A stretch of 64,000 nucleotides of DNA from Gonatopus flavifemur (GCA_018340375.1 JAFFJZ010000009.1:14276501-14340500); one strand, 5' to 3'; counted from the stretch's first letter, positions 11,377 to 23,353 are shown. The notes: generated by a model from the letters alone, not told the origin. Numbers and translations: made by a program.

Positions 11377-11401
11377 GCAGTCCATACTTATATAGTCAAA
11401 G
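11377..11401. repeat. P element right TIR
   Basis: Reverse complement of 4325-4349, 25 of 25 bases. It is followed by the GTTGAACC duplication at 11402-11409. Confidence 0.95.
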
Positions 11402-11409
11402 GTTGAACC

Positions 11410-12628
11410 ATTCAGAGTGGAATTTTTCTGAACTGAATGAATTATAAAACCTATAAGTAATTCACATGTCCAACGGTCGATAGCCCAGGACTTTATTGTT
11501 TTTTTTTTCAATTGTTCTAGTTACGTCATTGTATCATGATGATACAATTTTAGTCCTTGAAATTGATGTCTTGGGGCATCGACATGTTAGACATGATGTA
11601 GACCTTTTTTTAATAAGAGGTTTTATAATAAGAGAATTAATTCGCTTCTGGAAACATTCTATCTCGAATAGTTTTTAAAATAAGTTTTGTCGATATTCCT
11701 TGTAGCACGAAACATGATTCGCAGAACGTTTGACGCACGTTTGTACTACTTGGGTAGTTAACGGATCTCATTTGAATCAAACTCAACATACTTTTCTCAT
11801 TGAAATAAATGTGAAATACGTTTTTCTCAGTGTACAGTTCAAGAACCTGTTATTGTTTTGTTTTTGAGATAGAAATTCATACATTTTTCTAGAATAGGGA
11901 TGTCTAAGTATCAAATGCGTACCCTCAGTAAGGATAAATATTATGAATTGAGCAGTGAACAATTCAAAAAAATTGGTGTCTTCTTCTATTTCATAATTAT
12001 TAAAAAATTCTTTGAAAAAAGACTGTCAAACTTTGGAACATATCCTAGGACAATAATTGCGAATTCGTCATATTAGGAAGCCATGTGCTATATAATTAGC
12101 AGTGTATTTTAAATTTTTAGTATTCAGTGCATTTTTAATTTCCAGTACTCAATGCATGATATTTACCGTCACAGTTCCAATCGAGGACCGCTTCAAGCAT
12201 GAGTACTCCCCCTCATATTTCTCATTCACCAAAGATTTAATTTTGATTGACAAAAAAATTATTTGAAACTCAATTCCACCCATTGTATTATCGTTCCAAT
12301 TTCAAAAAAAAATCTAAAAACACATTCTAAAGGAAAATTTCACTCCATTCAGAATTTCGAGGGGATATAAAAGAACATGCTCTAATTGAAAAAAAAAAGA
12401 TTTTGAATCAATATGAGCGACTAAGTACATCGGTAATCCATAGGATATGTGAAAGAATTTTGGTATATTGTAACTTCAGTTTGTTTAAACTGTATCCAAG
12501 GTCATTTATGATTTTCAGAAAAACATTATTGTGTTAAAAAAATAGATACAACAAGCGTATCGTTCTGCCTGTATATAGATATAATAATGGGATTCATCCT
12601 GCAACAGCAGAAAGTTGAAAAAAATTTA
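11410..12628. other. unassigned, contains part of a dispersed repeat
   Basis: No gene is supported. Around 12,300-12,440 the sequence is alignable with 14,320-14,450 (a shared aatctaaaaacacattct-like segment and the aatatgagc segment). About 12,463-12,560 aligns with 19,528-19,610. A CACTGAGAAAAACG-like terminus lies at about 11,822-11,835 without a partner. Confidence 0.55.
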
Positions 12629-14029
12629 TTTCAAAAAAATAAAGTGGAGTACAACAAAATTTGTTATTCTTGTCGTATGCGGTCTACGTAGGTCCTTGGA
12701 TTGTCGTATGCGGTCTACCGGGGTAGACCGCATGCTGCAGTGCATACGGTTGCTGTATGCGGTCTACCCCGGTAGACCGCAGGCTGCTTGCTATATGCTT
12801 CTTGTATGGGGTCTACCCTGAGCAGAGTGCATACGATAAGGGTAAGGATTGTATTATGCGGTCTATCCCGGTGGGTGGGAAACGACCTCGATAAACTGCA
12901 GCATGCGTAATGAGAAGCAGTTCAAGTGCAGGTGAAAATGCAGAGAAATAACAGTCTGGTACTTATGTGGAAACACCGAAACTTGCCGAATTGCTTATTC
13001 ATGCAATTAATGATTCTTCGCTGCACTCGATGTCTTCATGCGATTACTGATTTGATCATGGAATCCTAAGTTTGCTTACGGGATCGTGAATTCAATTATG
13101 CAATTGTTTATTCCTACATAAATTCCTTGATTTATTCATGCTGCAAATGCTGCTCACATGGGATTAATGATTTGAACGTGCAATTAATAGTTTCCTCGTT
13201 GAATCAATGATTTGTGCATGCAATCAACAGTTTGCTCGTAGAATTAGTAATTTGCACATGCAGTTAATGACTTGGTCACGCAGTTGATGTTTTTTTCATG
13301 CGATTAAGGTTTTTCTCATGCCGTCGTTCATTTGCTTTGTACTCCCTCTGTGATGAGCACATTCTCAAGCAGCTCTTTCGTAAGTAATTGCAAACAATAA
13401 ATGGTGTTGAACGATCACGGTGCATTACTATTATTATTATTTCTTCCCTTTGCTTTCCACGCTCACTTTTCAGTTACCGCATTTACTACTCCGTTTACTT
13501 GGGCTTTTTCATTCATCTCTTTTCATTTCACTTCCTGCAGTTCGTTTCCTGTACTACTTGCCTGCTTCTTTTCCTATGCTTTGCCGCTTTCTCACGGTAG
13601 ACCCCATACAACAGTCGTTACGGAAGCACCTTGCGGTCTGCCCAGGTAGACCCCATACTGCAACCGTCACCGGTGTCGTATGCACTCTACTTAGGGTAGA
13701 CCTCATACAAGAAGCATATAGTGAGCACCTTGCGGTCTACCGCAGTAGACCGCATGCTGCGACCTTATGTGGGGCAGTATGCGGTCTACTCCGGTAGACC
13801 ACCAGTCTCCGGTAGATCGCATACGACAAGAATACCCAAAATTTTTATAGGTTCTGAAATTCATGTCGATGTGAAACACTTGGCGTGGCCAATGGAAATT
13901 TTATGATTCAAGTTCCTGTTTGATAATGAAAGCTGAAAACTCTCCATGGGCCAAGTCAAGTGTTCCACATCGACATGAATTTCAGAACCTATGAAATTTT
14001 TGTTCTACTCCACTTCATTTTTTTTAAAT
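12629..14029. mobile_element. foldback element built of palindromes
   Basis: The outer arms at about 12,629-12,665 and 13,988-14,029 are inverted copies (aagtggagtacaacaaaa type). Inside them, 12,660-12,900 and 13,595-13,840 form a second pair of arms. Each is made of several copies of a palindrome of the form tgcggtctacc..ggtagaccgca. A third hairpin lies at 13,848-13,990, around the ggttctgaaattcatgtcga segment. The centre holds a 20-bp minisatellite. No transposase is present. The open frames here are repeats or low-complexity sequence. Confidence 0.75.
12990..13325. repeat. degenerate 20-bp minisatellite
   Basis: About 16 units of 20 bp (some 16-22) run head to tail, approximating aatcaatgatttgctcatgc. 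At least seven consecutive units between about 13,179 and 13,320 are exactly 20 bp long. It occupies the loop of the foldback element. Confidence 0.8.
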
Positions 14030-14588
14030 ATTTCTTTTATTGCTATGATTGCCATTAAACTCCACATGAATATTCAATTTTTCTCATTCGTTCCAGGGTG
14101 ACCGCAGTCTGGAAGTTCTGACGGAAGTGATCTACTACAGACTCGGGTCGACTAGAATGACCAATGAGATGCACAGAATTTCCAGACTGTTGAATTCCTG
14201 TGTTTTCAATTAGAGGCATTTTCAGAAAAAGGAATGGAATCCCAATGAAAGAACTCCAAAAAAGTAAAAAAATAACGCCAAGTACATGGAAATTCCTTCA
14301 AAACTTACGACAAAAAAACAAAATCTAAAAATACATTCTGAAGGACAATTGTACTACATTCAAAATTTTAATGGAACACAATAGGATATATCTCATATGA
14401 AAGAAAGATGTGAAATCAATATGAGCTGCCAAGTACATTTGGGTATTCAAATGGTATCACACTAAACAATGATTGTTGCCGTTATATAGGACAGGATGTT
14501 GATACAACGAGGTGGCAACCGAGTAATTGCACATTCCAGCTTGTGGTAGGCATACAACAGTGGCTCTTTTGTCACCTCAACATTACTG
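14030..14588. repeat. dispersed repeat flanking the Gypsy insertion
   Basis: 14,320-14,450 is a second copy of the 12,300-12,440 segment. The Gypsy element is inserted at 14,589-14,592 in this repeat. No gene is seen. Confidence 0.55.
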
Positions 14589-14592
14589 TTAC

Positions 14593-14811
14593 TGTGGAAG
14601 GGGACGAGGGAGAAGAAACCAATCAGCCATTAGAGTTTAACGTATTTTTATATATACGGAGTGAAGAATGATACATGAGGGACGACCACGTTCATGGTCG
14701 ACGACGCTAGCCATACTACTAACTGTGTACGCAACCTCAACTCACACCATCATCCCGCAACGCCTTCTAGTAGCAGCCCCTTACAACAATGATGGGGTCT
14801 GTTTTACTACA
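14593..14811 (-). repeat. Gypsy 3' LTR
   Basis: 219 bp, TGTGGAAGGGG to TACTACA on the plus strand, matching 19177-19395. Because the genes run on the minus strand, this is the downstream LTR. Confidence 0.93.
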
Positions 14812-15496
14812 GTCCGACCATCCTGACAACATGATTGCCCTCAATCATAGGTGGTCAAACACGTATTCCACCTCCGCATTTTACAGAACTTTTTATTTCC
14901 CCTCAGTTCTCCATTTCTAACTGAAAAAAAATTTGACTTGAAGACATTTTTATTTTGAAATAGGCAACCAAGAGCAAAAATAGAATATGAGAACTCAAAA
15001 TATCCATAACGAACTCAAATGACCCACTGACAATCCTTCCACACACTCACACTCTACAAATACCATATGAGAGCCATAACAATAATATACATAAACATAC
15101 CATGATACATAACACAAAAGATGCTTAAGATAATAAATGGATTACAATCCCAGTTTCATGACATAAGGAGTGGAAAAAAATGTTCACCTCATTCCAACAT
15201 GAGATACATATTCTGGTGCTTACACCAACTCAACTTAAATTTACAATTGACACAAACGAGTTCTAAACTTACGAATTCTGAATGAATTCAATTAGTTTTG
15301 ACCCAAGGTATCATGTTTTGTACTGAACAGATACCGTTATAAGGCACTTGCGTAATCTGATGTCCATTTGGATCAGACATTACATATCTATCTCTATCTT
15401 AAACACGAGTAATCACGTACGGTCCTCGGAATTTAGGTATTAATTTTTTATTTACCCCTGTGGTTACATCAACGTTTCGTATCGTAACATAATCAT

Positions 15497-17954
15497 TCAA
15501 TTCACATTTGTAGGGGTTTTATGTTTTTGATTATAATATTTCTCATTATACGCATGAGTTATTCCTGGTTTTGCAGCAGCTTCATTTCTGAACGTATCTA
15601 TATCTCGGTGGTGAACAATTTGTGCCTCTAAAATTTGTTTTAATTCGTCATGGACTTTTCTCAGTTGATTTATACCGAATAATGATTTTGCTGGTGTATT
15701 ACCCGTGGAGCGATTAACCGTATTGTTCAACGCAAATTCAACAACACATAACACTGTATTCCAACTACTTGGTGTATTCACTCATTCTGCCAACATCGGT
15801 GTTGAAGATCTATGTATACGTTCAATTTGCCCATTTGCTTGAGGAGTGGCAACTAAAACATGTTGAATGTTATGCGCAGTTACAAAATCTCTGAATTTTC
15901 CGGAAGTGAAAGCACTTTCTCGATCAGATACAATTTTTTTGGCCTGCTATAAGTTGAAGAATAAAGTTCTAAATTTCGAATTACTTCTTCTGCATTCGTA
16001 GTAATTGCTGGGTAAAATTTGACGAATCCCGTGAAGGCATCAATAACTCCCAGTACATGTCTTTGACGATTTCTCGTTTTAGTTAAAGGTCCATAATGAT
16101 CTACGTGGATGCGTTCAAATGGTACATTACCTCTTTCTGGGCAGTGCAGTTGACCCTCCACACGATTGTTCGTTGTTTTATGTGTTATACACTTAATACA
16201 ATTATCAATATAATTCCCAATTTTCGACCTTGCGTCTGGAAACCAATATACACGGTTTAAATATTGTGGTGTTTTATCTACCCCTTGATGTCCAATTTCC
16301 TCATGATTCGGTCGAATGATATTATCTTCCATTGATTTTGGAACTACGAATAATAGTTTATCCTTTGATTTCCTGTATATTAAACCGTTATATACTTCAT
16401 AATATTTATCTTCTGTTTTTTCCAATTTATTACGTATCTCAATCAATTCCGAATCCGCGCCCTGTAATATTCCTAGATTCTTTTCAAAACTGTTTTCAGT
16501 AATAATCATCAAGGTGAAGTTTCCACTTAGAGCGTCTGCATGTTGCATTCTCTCCGAGGATCGATGTTCCAATGTATAATTATAATTTCGCAAAATTAGT
16601 GCTCATCTCATAATTCTAGGATTTACCTCTTCTTCTTCTGAAGTTGATTTTAAGCTATTGCAGTCTGTAACTATTTTGAATGGAACCCCTTGTAAATATA
16701 CTCTGAAACGTTCAAGAGAATATTCGATAGCTAGTGCTTATAGTTCGAAGCTGTGATATTTTGATTCAGCTTGCGTAGTTCTTTCGCTAAAATAGCATAT
16801 TGGGTGAAATTTCCCATTTGTTTGTTTTTGAACCAGCACCACGCGGAAACCATACTAAAAACGTTGGAAAATTATAAACGGAATAGAACTTTCTTTTAAT
16901 TTGATGTGATAAAATGCATCCTTTAAATCCAATTCCGGGAAATAAATTTCTTGTCCTAAAGAGAAGTTTATACTTTCGATCGAATCATCAATTCTCGAAA
17001 TGGGAAAATTATCCCTTGACGTGATTTTGTTTAAATCACGATAACCGACTGCTTTCCTGAATTCCCCGGTTTTCTTTTTGACGAATGCCATCGGACTGCA
17101 ATATTGTGATGAGCTAGGACGTATAATTAGTTCATCTAATAAGTCTTGTATAATTTTTGTTACTGCTCGCTTTTCATTATAAGCTAAACGTCTCGGGCGA
17201 TGATAAAAAATTTCGTGATTCGGTTTGGTGACAATTTCCATTTCCAATTTAGTTTCTGGATTTTGAGGTCTACCCGGTTCAACGTAATTCTCTAAAACGA
17301 CATTCCGAACTTGTTCTTGCGTTTTCCAAGGTAAATTAGAATACACTTCCATATTTTCACGAATATTTCGATCTTCAATCACATCAATCTGCAAAATTTC
17401 TGTTATCTCCTCTAATTCTGGTTGCAATAATCGTTTTTGAATTTTTCACTTTTTTCCCGAAATCGATTCCAATTTTTTCCATTACTCATACAATCCCCAC
17501 CCAATAAGCAAGGAAATGTCATAGTATCACGAGCGACAATATGGAAATTGATAGGAATTCCACAATCCCATATGATCACCTTTTGCTCCAAACATCCTAA
17601 TATTCTTATTTCACTTTTATTGATACCTCCAAATCGTAATTTGTCTAAGTAATCATCAATATGCACACCGGAGGGAATGAAATCTCCTTTAATTAGAGAT
17701 ATGGGACTTCCAGTATCAATAATTGCTGTAAAATCACCTATTTGTAACTCTATGTCTAAAGTGTAAGTTGGCGTTACGTTGGTATCCATGTCGACCAGAT
17801 GAGTAGTTACTTCTCTCGATATCGTACCGCCTTGTCCTCCGTTTGTGGCACGTTGCGGACAATTTTTCCTCTGATGATCATTCGCACCACACGTGTAGCA
17901 GGATCCCCTCTCTCCTTGGCTTAGGGCATGCAGAAACTGAATGTCCCGCTTCAT
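15497..17954 (-). pseudogene. Gypsy pol remnants (protease, RT, RNase H, integrase)
   Basis: 17954-17412 carries a zinc knuckle (CYTCGANDHQRKNC) and an aspartic protease core (DTGSPISL). 17427-16855, in another frame, carries the first half of the reverse transcriptase up to the ELDLKDAFYHI motif. It stops before the YxDD box, which is absent. 16854-16594 retains an RNase H segment (YFSERTTQAE) with an internal stop. 16593-15880 has the HHCC zinc-binding region and the first integrase catalytic aspartate (HVDHYGPL). 15781-15497 is a later integrase piece in a different frame. The loss of the polymerase active site is a deletion in the copy, so no functional product is expected. Confidence 0.85.
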
Positions 17955-18174
17955 TACAGTTTTAACACTTGGGATTCAGATTCTTCGATTCTTGAGAAAA
18001 ACTTACCACTGTATTTTCTTGTACCCTAAACTTCTCCTCAATTGGCTTTTTGAGATTGAACGAAGTTTACTGCCGATTCTTCCTTAATTTCTCGTATACT
18101 TCCAATTTTCGTTTCAGTTCTTGCAAATCTCAAGCTTCGTATAATTTTGTTTTCCTGTCGGAATCGTCTGGAAT

Positions 18175-18812
18175 TCAATCTACAATATAAAGAATCAATG
18201 CATCTGGCTCAATATTTCCACGAAACGCGAGTTCTTCCATAACCAAGGAATATTTTTGAACTGATTCCGTTGGTTTCATTTTCCTTCGTAGCAACATTTG
18301 ATGCATTTCGGCACTACTGATTTTTTCCGGAAACTCAGCGAACAAATGAGATTTCAAAATGTTCCATGAAGTTATCCCTTGTTCACTTCGTACAAACAGC
18401 TGTGCCAAACCTCGTAAAGATGTTTCCGCAAATAATAACTGTTGAATATCCGATCAATGTGTAATAATGCAGTGTCTTCAGAATCAGACATTCATCGTTC
18501 GATCGGATAATTATCATTATCGGTAAATGGCCGAATTGTATTTCTAACGTCTCGATAACTCAAAGTAAACTGAGGACATCTGTTGGCGCCGTTGGCATAA
18601 CTTGGAGACACGTACTCTGCTTCGCTCGCTGCCTCCTCCCCTTCCACTTCTCCTCCTGCCGCTTCTTCGTTTTCCGAGTCTAGGTTAGGCGCATGCGTTG
18701 TGAGTAATTGAAGATCTGCTGAATGACGACATATTCTTTCAGCGATAGTGTTAGCTTTTCCTGAATAATCCAGCTCGAAGATATTGCATGTAGATATCAA
18801 ATCGCCTAACAT
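18175..18812 (-). pseudogene. Gypsy gag remnant
   Basis: Two open pieces (18812-18492 and 18408-18175) in different frames carry acidic and helical gag-like sequence upstream of the zinc knuckle. They include SRSEQ/SEQGITSWNILKSHL-type capsid signature residues (WNILKSHLFAEFP). The frame is broken between 18,490 and 18,410. Identified by position between the 5' LTR and protease and by the capsid-like segment. Confidence 0.7.
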
Positions 18813-19176
18813 GAGATTATCTATGACCCATGCAACTTTTGTTTCGAATTCTCTTGACTCAACCGGAAATTCGAAACCGGTGAAATCTCGAAGACGGCGT
18901 CAATTTCCCCTGTCCCCTTCTGTGCCGAACACAAACCGTTGAAGAGCGTTCATACTGTTTTTCGATGCACTAGAGATGTTTCTGTCAATACCAGGCACTT
19001 TTTGCAAATTCGTTTGTTTTTTCACACGAACTGTGTCACCTAAATGTCGTACAAAACAGACGCGACGCGTATCTCGAAGCTAACATGAACCCAGGCGGAG
19101 GGAAAAAATAACTTTCGTTTTTTGCTCACTACCGTACGCGCAAATTACATGATCCTTCCGATCCCACTTCTGAAAC

Positions 19177-19395
19177 TGTAGAAGGGGACAAGGAAGAAGA
19201 AATCAATCAGCCGTTAGAGTTTAACGTATTTTTATATATACGAAGTGAGGAATGATACATGAGGGACGACCACGTTCATGGTCGATGACGCTAGCTATAC
19301 TGCTATCTGTGTACGCAACCTCAATTCACACAATCATCCCGCAACGCCTTCTAGTAGCAGCCCCTTACAACAATGATGGGGTCTGTTCTACTACA
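19177..19395 (-). repeat. Gypsy 5' LTR
   Basis: 219 bp, partner of 14593-14811. It is upstream of gag on the minus strand. The TTAC duplication follows at 19396. Confidence 0.93.
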
Positions 19396-19527
19396 TTACA
19401 TAACAACTACACATGTTATATCGATTCAATGCAATTAAAACATAACTTTGTGATGTGATAGCAGTAAAAAAGCTTCATTACAATGATATAATCTCAATAA
19501 AACTGTGTTTCCGGAGATGTTAACCAT

Positions 19528-19690
19528 TTATGGTATATTATCACTTCAGTTTGTTCAAAATGTATTCAAAGTAATTCATGATCATTAAAAAGCAATATTG
19601 TATCGAATATCCGAACCAAACGTGTTGGTTGTTCCTGATTTTCCAATTGATGTCGATACGAAACACTTGGCGCAGCCGATGACGTGCACG
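19528..19690. repeat. third copy of the foldback-flanking repeat
   Basis: It aligns first with 12,463-12,560 (tggtatatt...cacttcagtttgtt) and then directly with 13,866-13,900 (gtcgat..gaaacacttggcg). The palindrome array found between those blocks at 12.6-13.8 kb is lacking here. Confidence 0.65.
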
Positions 19691-19920
19691 GAGAAAATGG
19701 AATAATGGTGATCACTGTTCGTCACAATGCTCACGCGTGTGAGAAAAGAAATTTTTTTCTTCACAGCGATGGTGACTGTTTTCACCTGCATTACAGATGT
19801 GAAGAACAAGAATCAGCACTGTTTTTCATAATGGCATCCATCGCAGTGATTGTCGCTGTGTTTCACAATAACAAGCTGTGACGAGCGCGTCAAAGTTCAT
19901 GTGTTGTGACGAACTCGTCA
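19684..19920. repeat. word array with one CACGGAGAAAA end
   Basis: The left end GCACGGAGAAAATGG resembles the other CACnGAGAAAAA termini. The interior repeats gtcac/gtgac and tcacagtgat-type words more than ten times. A right terminus is not visible, so it may be truncated near 19,920. Confidence 0.5.
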
Positions 19921-20480
19921 TTGAATCCAGAACCTGCAACAAATAAACATCATTAATATAACGAACTTTATAGATTTAGTATGGAGACGATACAGCCTCA
20001 CCGTAACATTATTACTTTGTTGGGGGGCAATCCTACTCCCTCGTCTCACCATCCGTGGAGAGTAAAAACCTGTAAAGAGTTGACAATTAGAAAAATAGAA
20101 TTCAATAATTAAAACATTGTTTAAAAAGAGAGGTGGCATACCTTTTGTAGTCACCACTCAATCCAGCGCTAGTGACCCGAGTGGAACATAGCCTGTAAAA
20201 AAATATAGAGAATTAATAAGGGTCAATAAAGTTAACAAAAGGAACGATACATTACTCATTACGCGAAGTTCCAAAAGTCACCTGTGAATAGAAACATTAT
20301 TAGAGAATAAGATTATTAGAATAAGTAGAGAAATGAGATTACGTATTGAATAAGACAACTATACGTTACTTAATTGTAGACATGATCCAGACGATCGCGA
20401 GGGGAGTTTTCGAGGAATTTCGGTCCTTGAAAGCACTCCACGACACTAGACAGTGATTTCTCCACTGAACACTCGCGAGT
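19900..20480 (-). other. candidate small-exon transcript
   Basis: On the minus strand, four polypyrimidine-CAG acceptors are regularly spaced. The short segments between acceptors and GT donors (about 26, 51 and 67 nt) start GTGACTTTT, GCTATGTTC and GTTTTTACTC. A fourth acceptor precedes GTTCTGGATTC near 19,930, and an upstream donor GTAACG lies near 20,370. The pieces contain stops and no motif I know, so a non-coding RNA or 5' UTR exons are more likely than a protein. Splicing is inferred from signals only. Confidence 0.4.
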
Positions 20481-21366
20481 ATACACTCGTTAAAAACGCG
20501 ACGCGAAAGGGATGACAGGTTGTAAACAAACCTGGTCATCCATATTGAATTTCTCAGTTACTGACCGCGCATGTGCAGGGTGTGTTCAATTCGATCATCA
20601 AGCGAGACGATCGATAGTATCGAGGTCGACCCTGGTTTGCGCGGCAACCGATAGGTGTTGGAGTCGCCCGTGACTTGAAGATAATTCAAGCCGGGAATGA
20701 GAGGAGGTACCCGAGAGGTATTCTTCACTTCACTAACCAGATCGGAGCTGATACCGCAGTAGAGATCACAGAGATAGCTGAGTCCGTTGGGTGCTTGCAT
20801 CCAACGTTAGTTAGGCTTGATTTAGGGCCGGGGGTGGTCAGCTGGAAAGAAACCGCTGCCTAAGAGTAGGCGCTGGTTAGGGCACTACATGACGGGGATG
20901 GTAATAATACTCCTACGTCATTAGGGGCAAAGTCCAGCCCATGGGTCAAGTTAGTAGCCACCCACTCACGGCTAAAGTTTACCTGAGAACAGCCTTCATA
21001 AAGGCTAAAGTTGATTTGTACGTGAGATCTTGGATAGATTCATTCGGAATCCATCAGGGCACTCGGTAGCCAGTTAGAATCCAAGATCTCCAGATCTGCG
21101 ACGTGATTGGTCTTCTTCCAAGACGCACGTTCGCCTTGTCATTTGCGAAGATCTAGTCCGTTAATAAAATAACCCTAGATTTTCGAGTCACGCGATTGGT
21201 CCGCGAGTAATCGGTCGATTACAATCGCCGCGCGCATTATTCCGTTGGAACCGCGCCTTGTCATACCATTTAGAGTCGCCGCGTACCATAATATACGCCT
21301 TGTTTCCGTTGGATCCGGTCGAATTTCCAACCGTTTAACGTCTCCGCGCAGAACACGTGTGCACGC
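20481..21366. other. GC-richer unassigned stretch
   Basis: This is more GC-rich than its surroundings and has many CG dinucleotides. Open frames on both strands are short and match no family I know. It could be part of a retroelement LTR or the promoter side of the small-exon transcript, and I cannot decide. Confidence 0.35.
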
Positions 21367-21374
21367 GTTAGGAA

Positions 21375-21543
21375 CAGTGCTGCCAGAAATGAAGGAGCTC
21401 CAGCGTTTCACCCCCTCCATGTACCATCGCAGAGCACGCACGCTATAACTATATATATGACATCTATAGTTATAGCGTGCGTGCTTTGCAATGGTATATG
21501 GAGAGGGTAAAACGCTGGAGCTCCTTCATTTCTGGCAGCACTG
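21375..21543. mobile_element. hAT MITE, near-perfect hairpin (CAGTGCTGCCAG family)
   Basis: Two arms of about 80 bp are reverse complements with few mismatches around a short AT loop. Termini are CAGTGCTGCCAGAAATG. The exact 8-bp duplication GTTAGGAA flanks it at 21367-21374 and 21544-21551. The CAGTG terminus and 8-bp duplication indicate hAT mobilisation. The transcript would fold into a long hairpin. Confidence 0.93.
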
Positions 21544-21551
21544 GTTAGGAA

Positions 21552-23084
21552 TAGTCGACTTAGGGTCCTTAAACTGTAAATATTCCTAGAGTTAACTAGT
21601 CCATATGATATTGTATTTTATTTGAATTTAATTTTGTTCATTCACGAACTGACCAGTTCAAACATGTGTACTGAAGAGTAATTTAATAAATGTCGATTTA
21701 CTTTGTGAAACATTTAAAGCTCGTCTCGTTATTTTCAATGTTAATAATCTGTGACCCGCGTTCCTCAACCTAGAAAATCCGAACCTTGGTCTACCGACGA
21801 GCGAGAGGCATAATTTGAGGGTAAATTCTTCAATTTACGATATCATCATATATCAACGCGTTAGGGTCTTTGAAACGAAACGTCACGAAGCACTGCGAGA
21901 CTTTTTTTCTGAATCGATCGATTTTGTCGCAGTGGTGAGCGCTGTTTTCCATAGTTGTCACTATGGTGAAGTAACAGTTGCATGAACTGCGATACATATC
22001 GATTATCTGTTCCTCCGCAATTTTGATCAACAAATTGATCACAAGGTGTCCCGGATCGACTACGCGTTAAATATATCTTATTTATCAATTGTCCGTAAAT
22101 AATGAAAGATCATTTTTCCAATCATAAACGGAAAATTGTTCTTCATAAGAATTTGCAAATCAAAATCTTATGTGTAATTGTATATTACGGAAAATGATTT
22201 GAACATTGGCGCTGATAATGAATATGCATATAACCTTGCATAATTTATCACACGTTCAATTCACCGTAAATATTTTTCAGAAATAAAAATTCGCAAGATG
22301 ATAAGAAAAAATGTTCAATCATTTTATAACGAACTTTTTCACCTATGTGATAAAAAACTTCCTTCTTCGAATTTTCATCTTATTCATTCATTCAATGGAA
22401 TACCAATTTTTGTTTCTCATTTGATAATAATACAATGTAAATGGGGTTCTTCAGAACTTCAAAAAAGGTTCAATAACTCTAATATCATGTTGGGATAAAA
22501 TTACAAGTATTTCTTATTGTCATTTCAAGAAAAAGTTAGAATTCATACAAATGAAGATTTGGATTTTAATAGTCAGTCAGAATGATTGGTATGAATCTCT
22601 TTTCAAATTTCCCGCTGTGTCTACCGAAAACGAACAGTTCCGTACTGATACTCTCCAGAATGACCAAAAAAATTCATCATTGGGAACACCCGGTACGTCA
22701 CTTTTAGACTCGTCGACTGGAGACCCAGTACAACTTGATTCTGATATTTTCGAGATCATGTGTTCAGCTTGTAAAGAAACGAATAGAGTCGAATCACCTT
22801 AATTCGTCCCGATTCAACAAAATTTGAAGTCTTTTTTTGAATAATAGTTTCGGAGGATTATTAATTCTAACTGAATTTGAAAAAACTCAGATGCTCTCTG
22901 CGAACACTATGAATAACCTCACTCAACTCTTGATAAATCGTGAACTTTTTATTCTGTTTCGTAACAAGAATGTAAACCTTCAAAATCCGTTGAGAAAATT
23001 AGAGTAAGGCTTGTTTCGAACTGTTTTCGCATTTTTCTCACGCACATTTCACAATTTTTCATCCATAATTCTGAAAAATTGCAG
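21552..23084. other. AT-rich, no supported gene
   Basis: AT-rich DNA with polyadenylation-like AATAAA at about 21,680. An open frame at 22551-22802 (83 codons, STENEQFRTDTLQND) might be an exon of the gene relic downstream, but has no motif. Confidence 0.35.
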
Positions 23085-23262
23085 ATTTCCTTCTCGTCGT
23101 CTCCAGCAATTAGCTGATGAAATAAATCAAGTGTTTAATATTCGTGCTGGAATTTTCTATACATCCGCACACACATCAGGTCGAACACATTATCCAGCGT
23201 TTGGTGAGCTGTTGGCGCGGATAAATAATGTGCGAAAAGATTTAAAGAACCTTGTGTCTTAG
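23085..23262 (+). pseudogene. exon relic of transposon-like gene, N-terminal module
   Basis: After a TTGCAG acceptor, an open stretch reads RRLQQLADEINQVFN...TSAHTSGRTHYPAFG. I recognise this as similar to a module (SxRLxxLxxxIxxxFP, then KxxRGKLVxKYRN) common in multi-copy transposon-like proteins of invertebrates. It closes with a stop after KNLVS. It may belong with the exons at 25,445-25,932. This is an inference from order and strand. Confidence 0.4.
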
Positions 23263-23353
23263 TTGAAATAAAACCAAACCAGTCAAAAGAGAATGGAGGA
23301 TGTGGCACATCTGTGAATAATGGTATGATGTGATTCTTGAAACTTGTTCAGTT

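Larger units (their letters stand above)
4325..11401 (-). mobile_element. P element, structurally complete, 7.1 kb
   Basis: Both ends carry an exact 25-bp inverted repeat beginning CTTTGACTATATAAGTATGG (4325-4349 and, inverted, 11377-11401). The direct 8-bp duplication GTTGAACC flanks them at 4317-4324 and 11402-11409. Eight-bp duplications and roughly 30-bp TIRs are hallmarks of P elements. The single gene inside, on the minus strand, encodes a THAP-domain P-type transposase. Its 3' flank (4350-5495) and introns are AT-rich. Two smaller elements (8031-8346, 10487-10632) are nested inside. The matching TIRs and duplication argue for fairly recent arrival. Confidence 0.93.
14593..19395 (-). 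mobile_element. Gypsy-type LTR retrotransposon, internally deleted
   Basis: Two 219-bp direct repeats at 14593-14811 and 19177-19395 start TG and end CA. They are flanked by the 4-bp duplication TTAC (14589-14592 and 19396-19399). I count about 15 differences between the LTRs. Minus-strand order is gag, zinc knuckle and protease, reverse transcriptase, RNase H remnant, integrase. Stop codons, frame changes and loss of part of the polymerase make it non-autonomous. At 4.8 kb it is short for a Gypsy element. Confidence 0.93.

Noticed and set aside
13388..13906. Overlapping plus-strand ORFs of 60-125 codons
   Set aside because: They run through the palindrome array and low-complexity pyrimidine sequence, with no motif and no splice or start context.
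20481..21740. Solo LTR of an unknown retroelement
   Set aside because: An AATAAA and a GC-rich stretch are present, but I could not find paired TG/CA ends with a target duplication or a second copy in the window.
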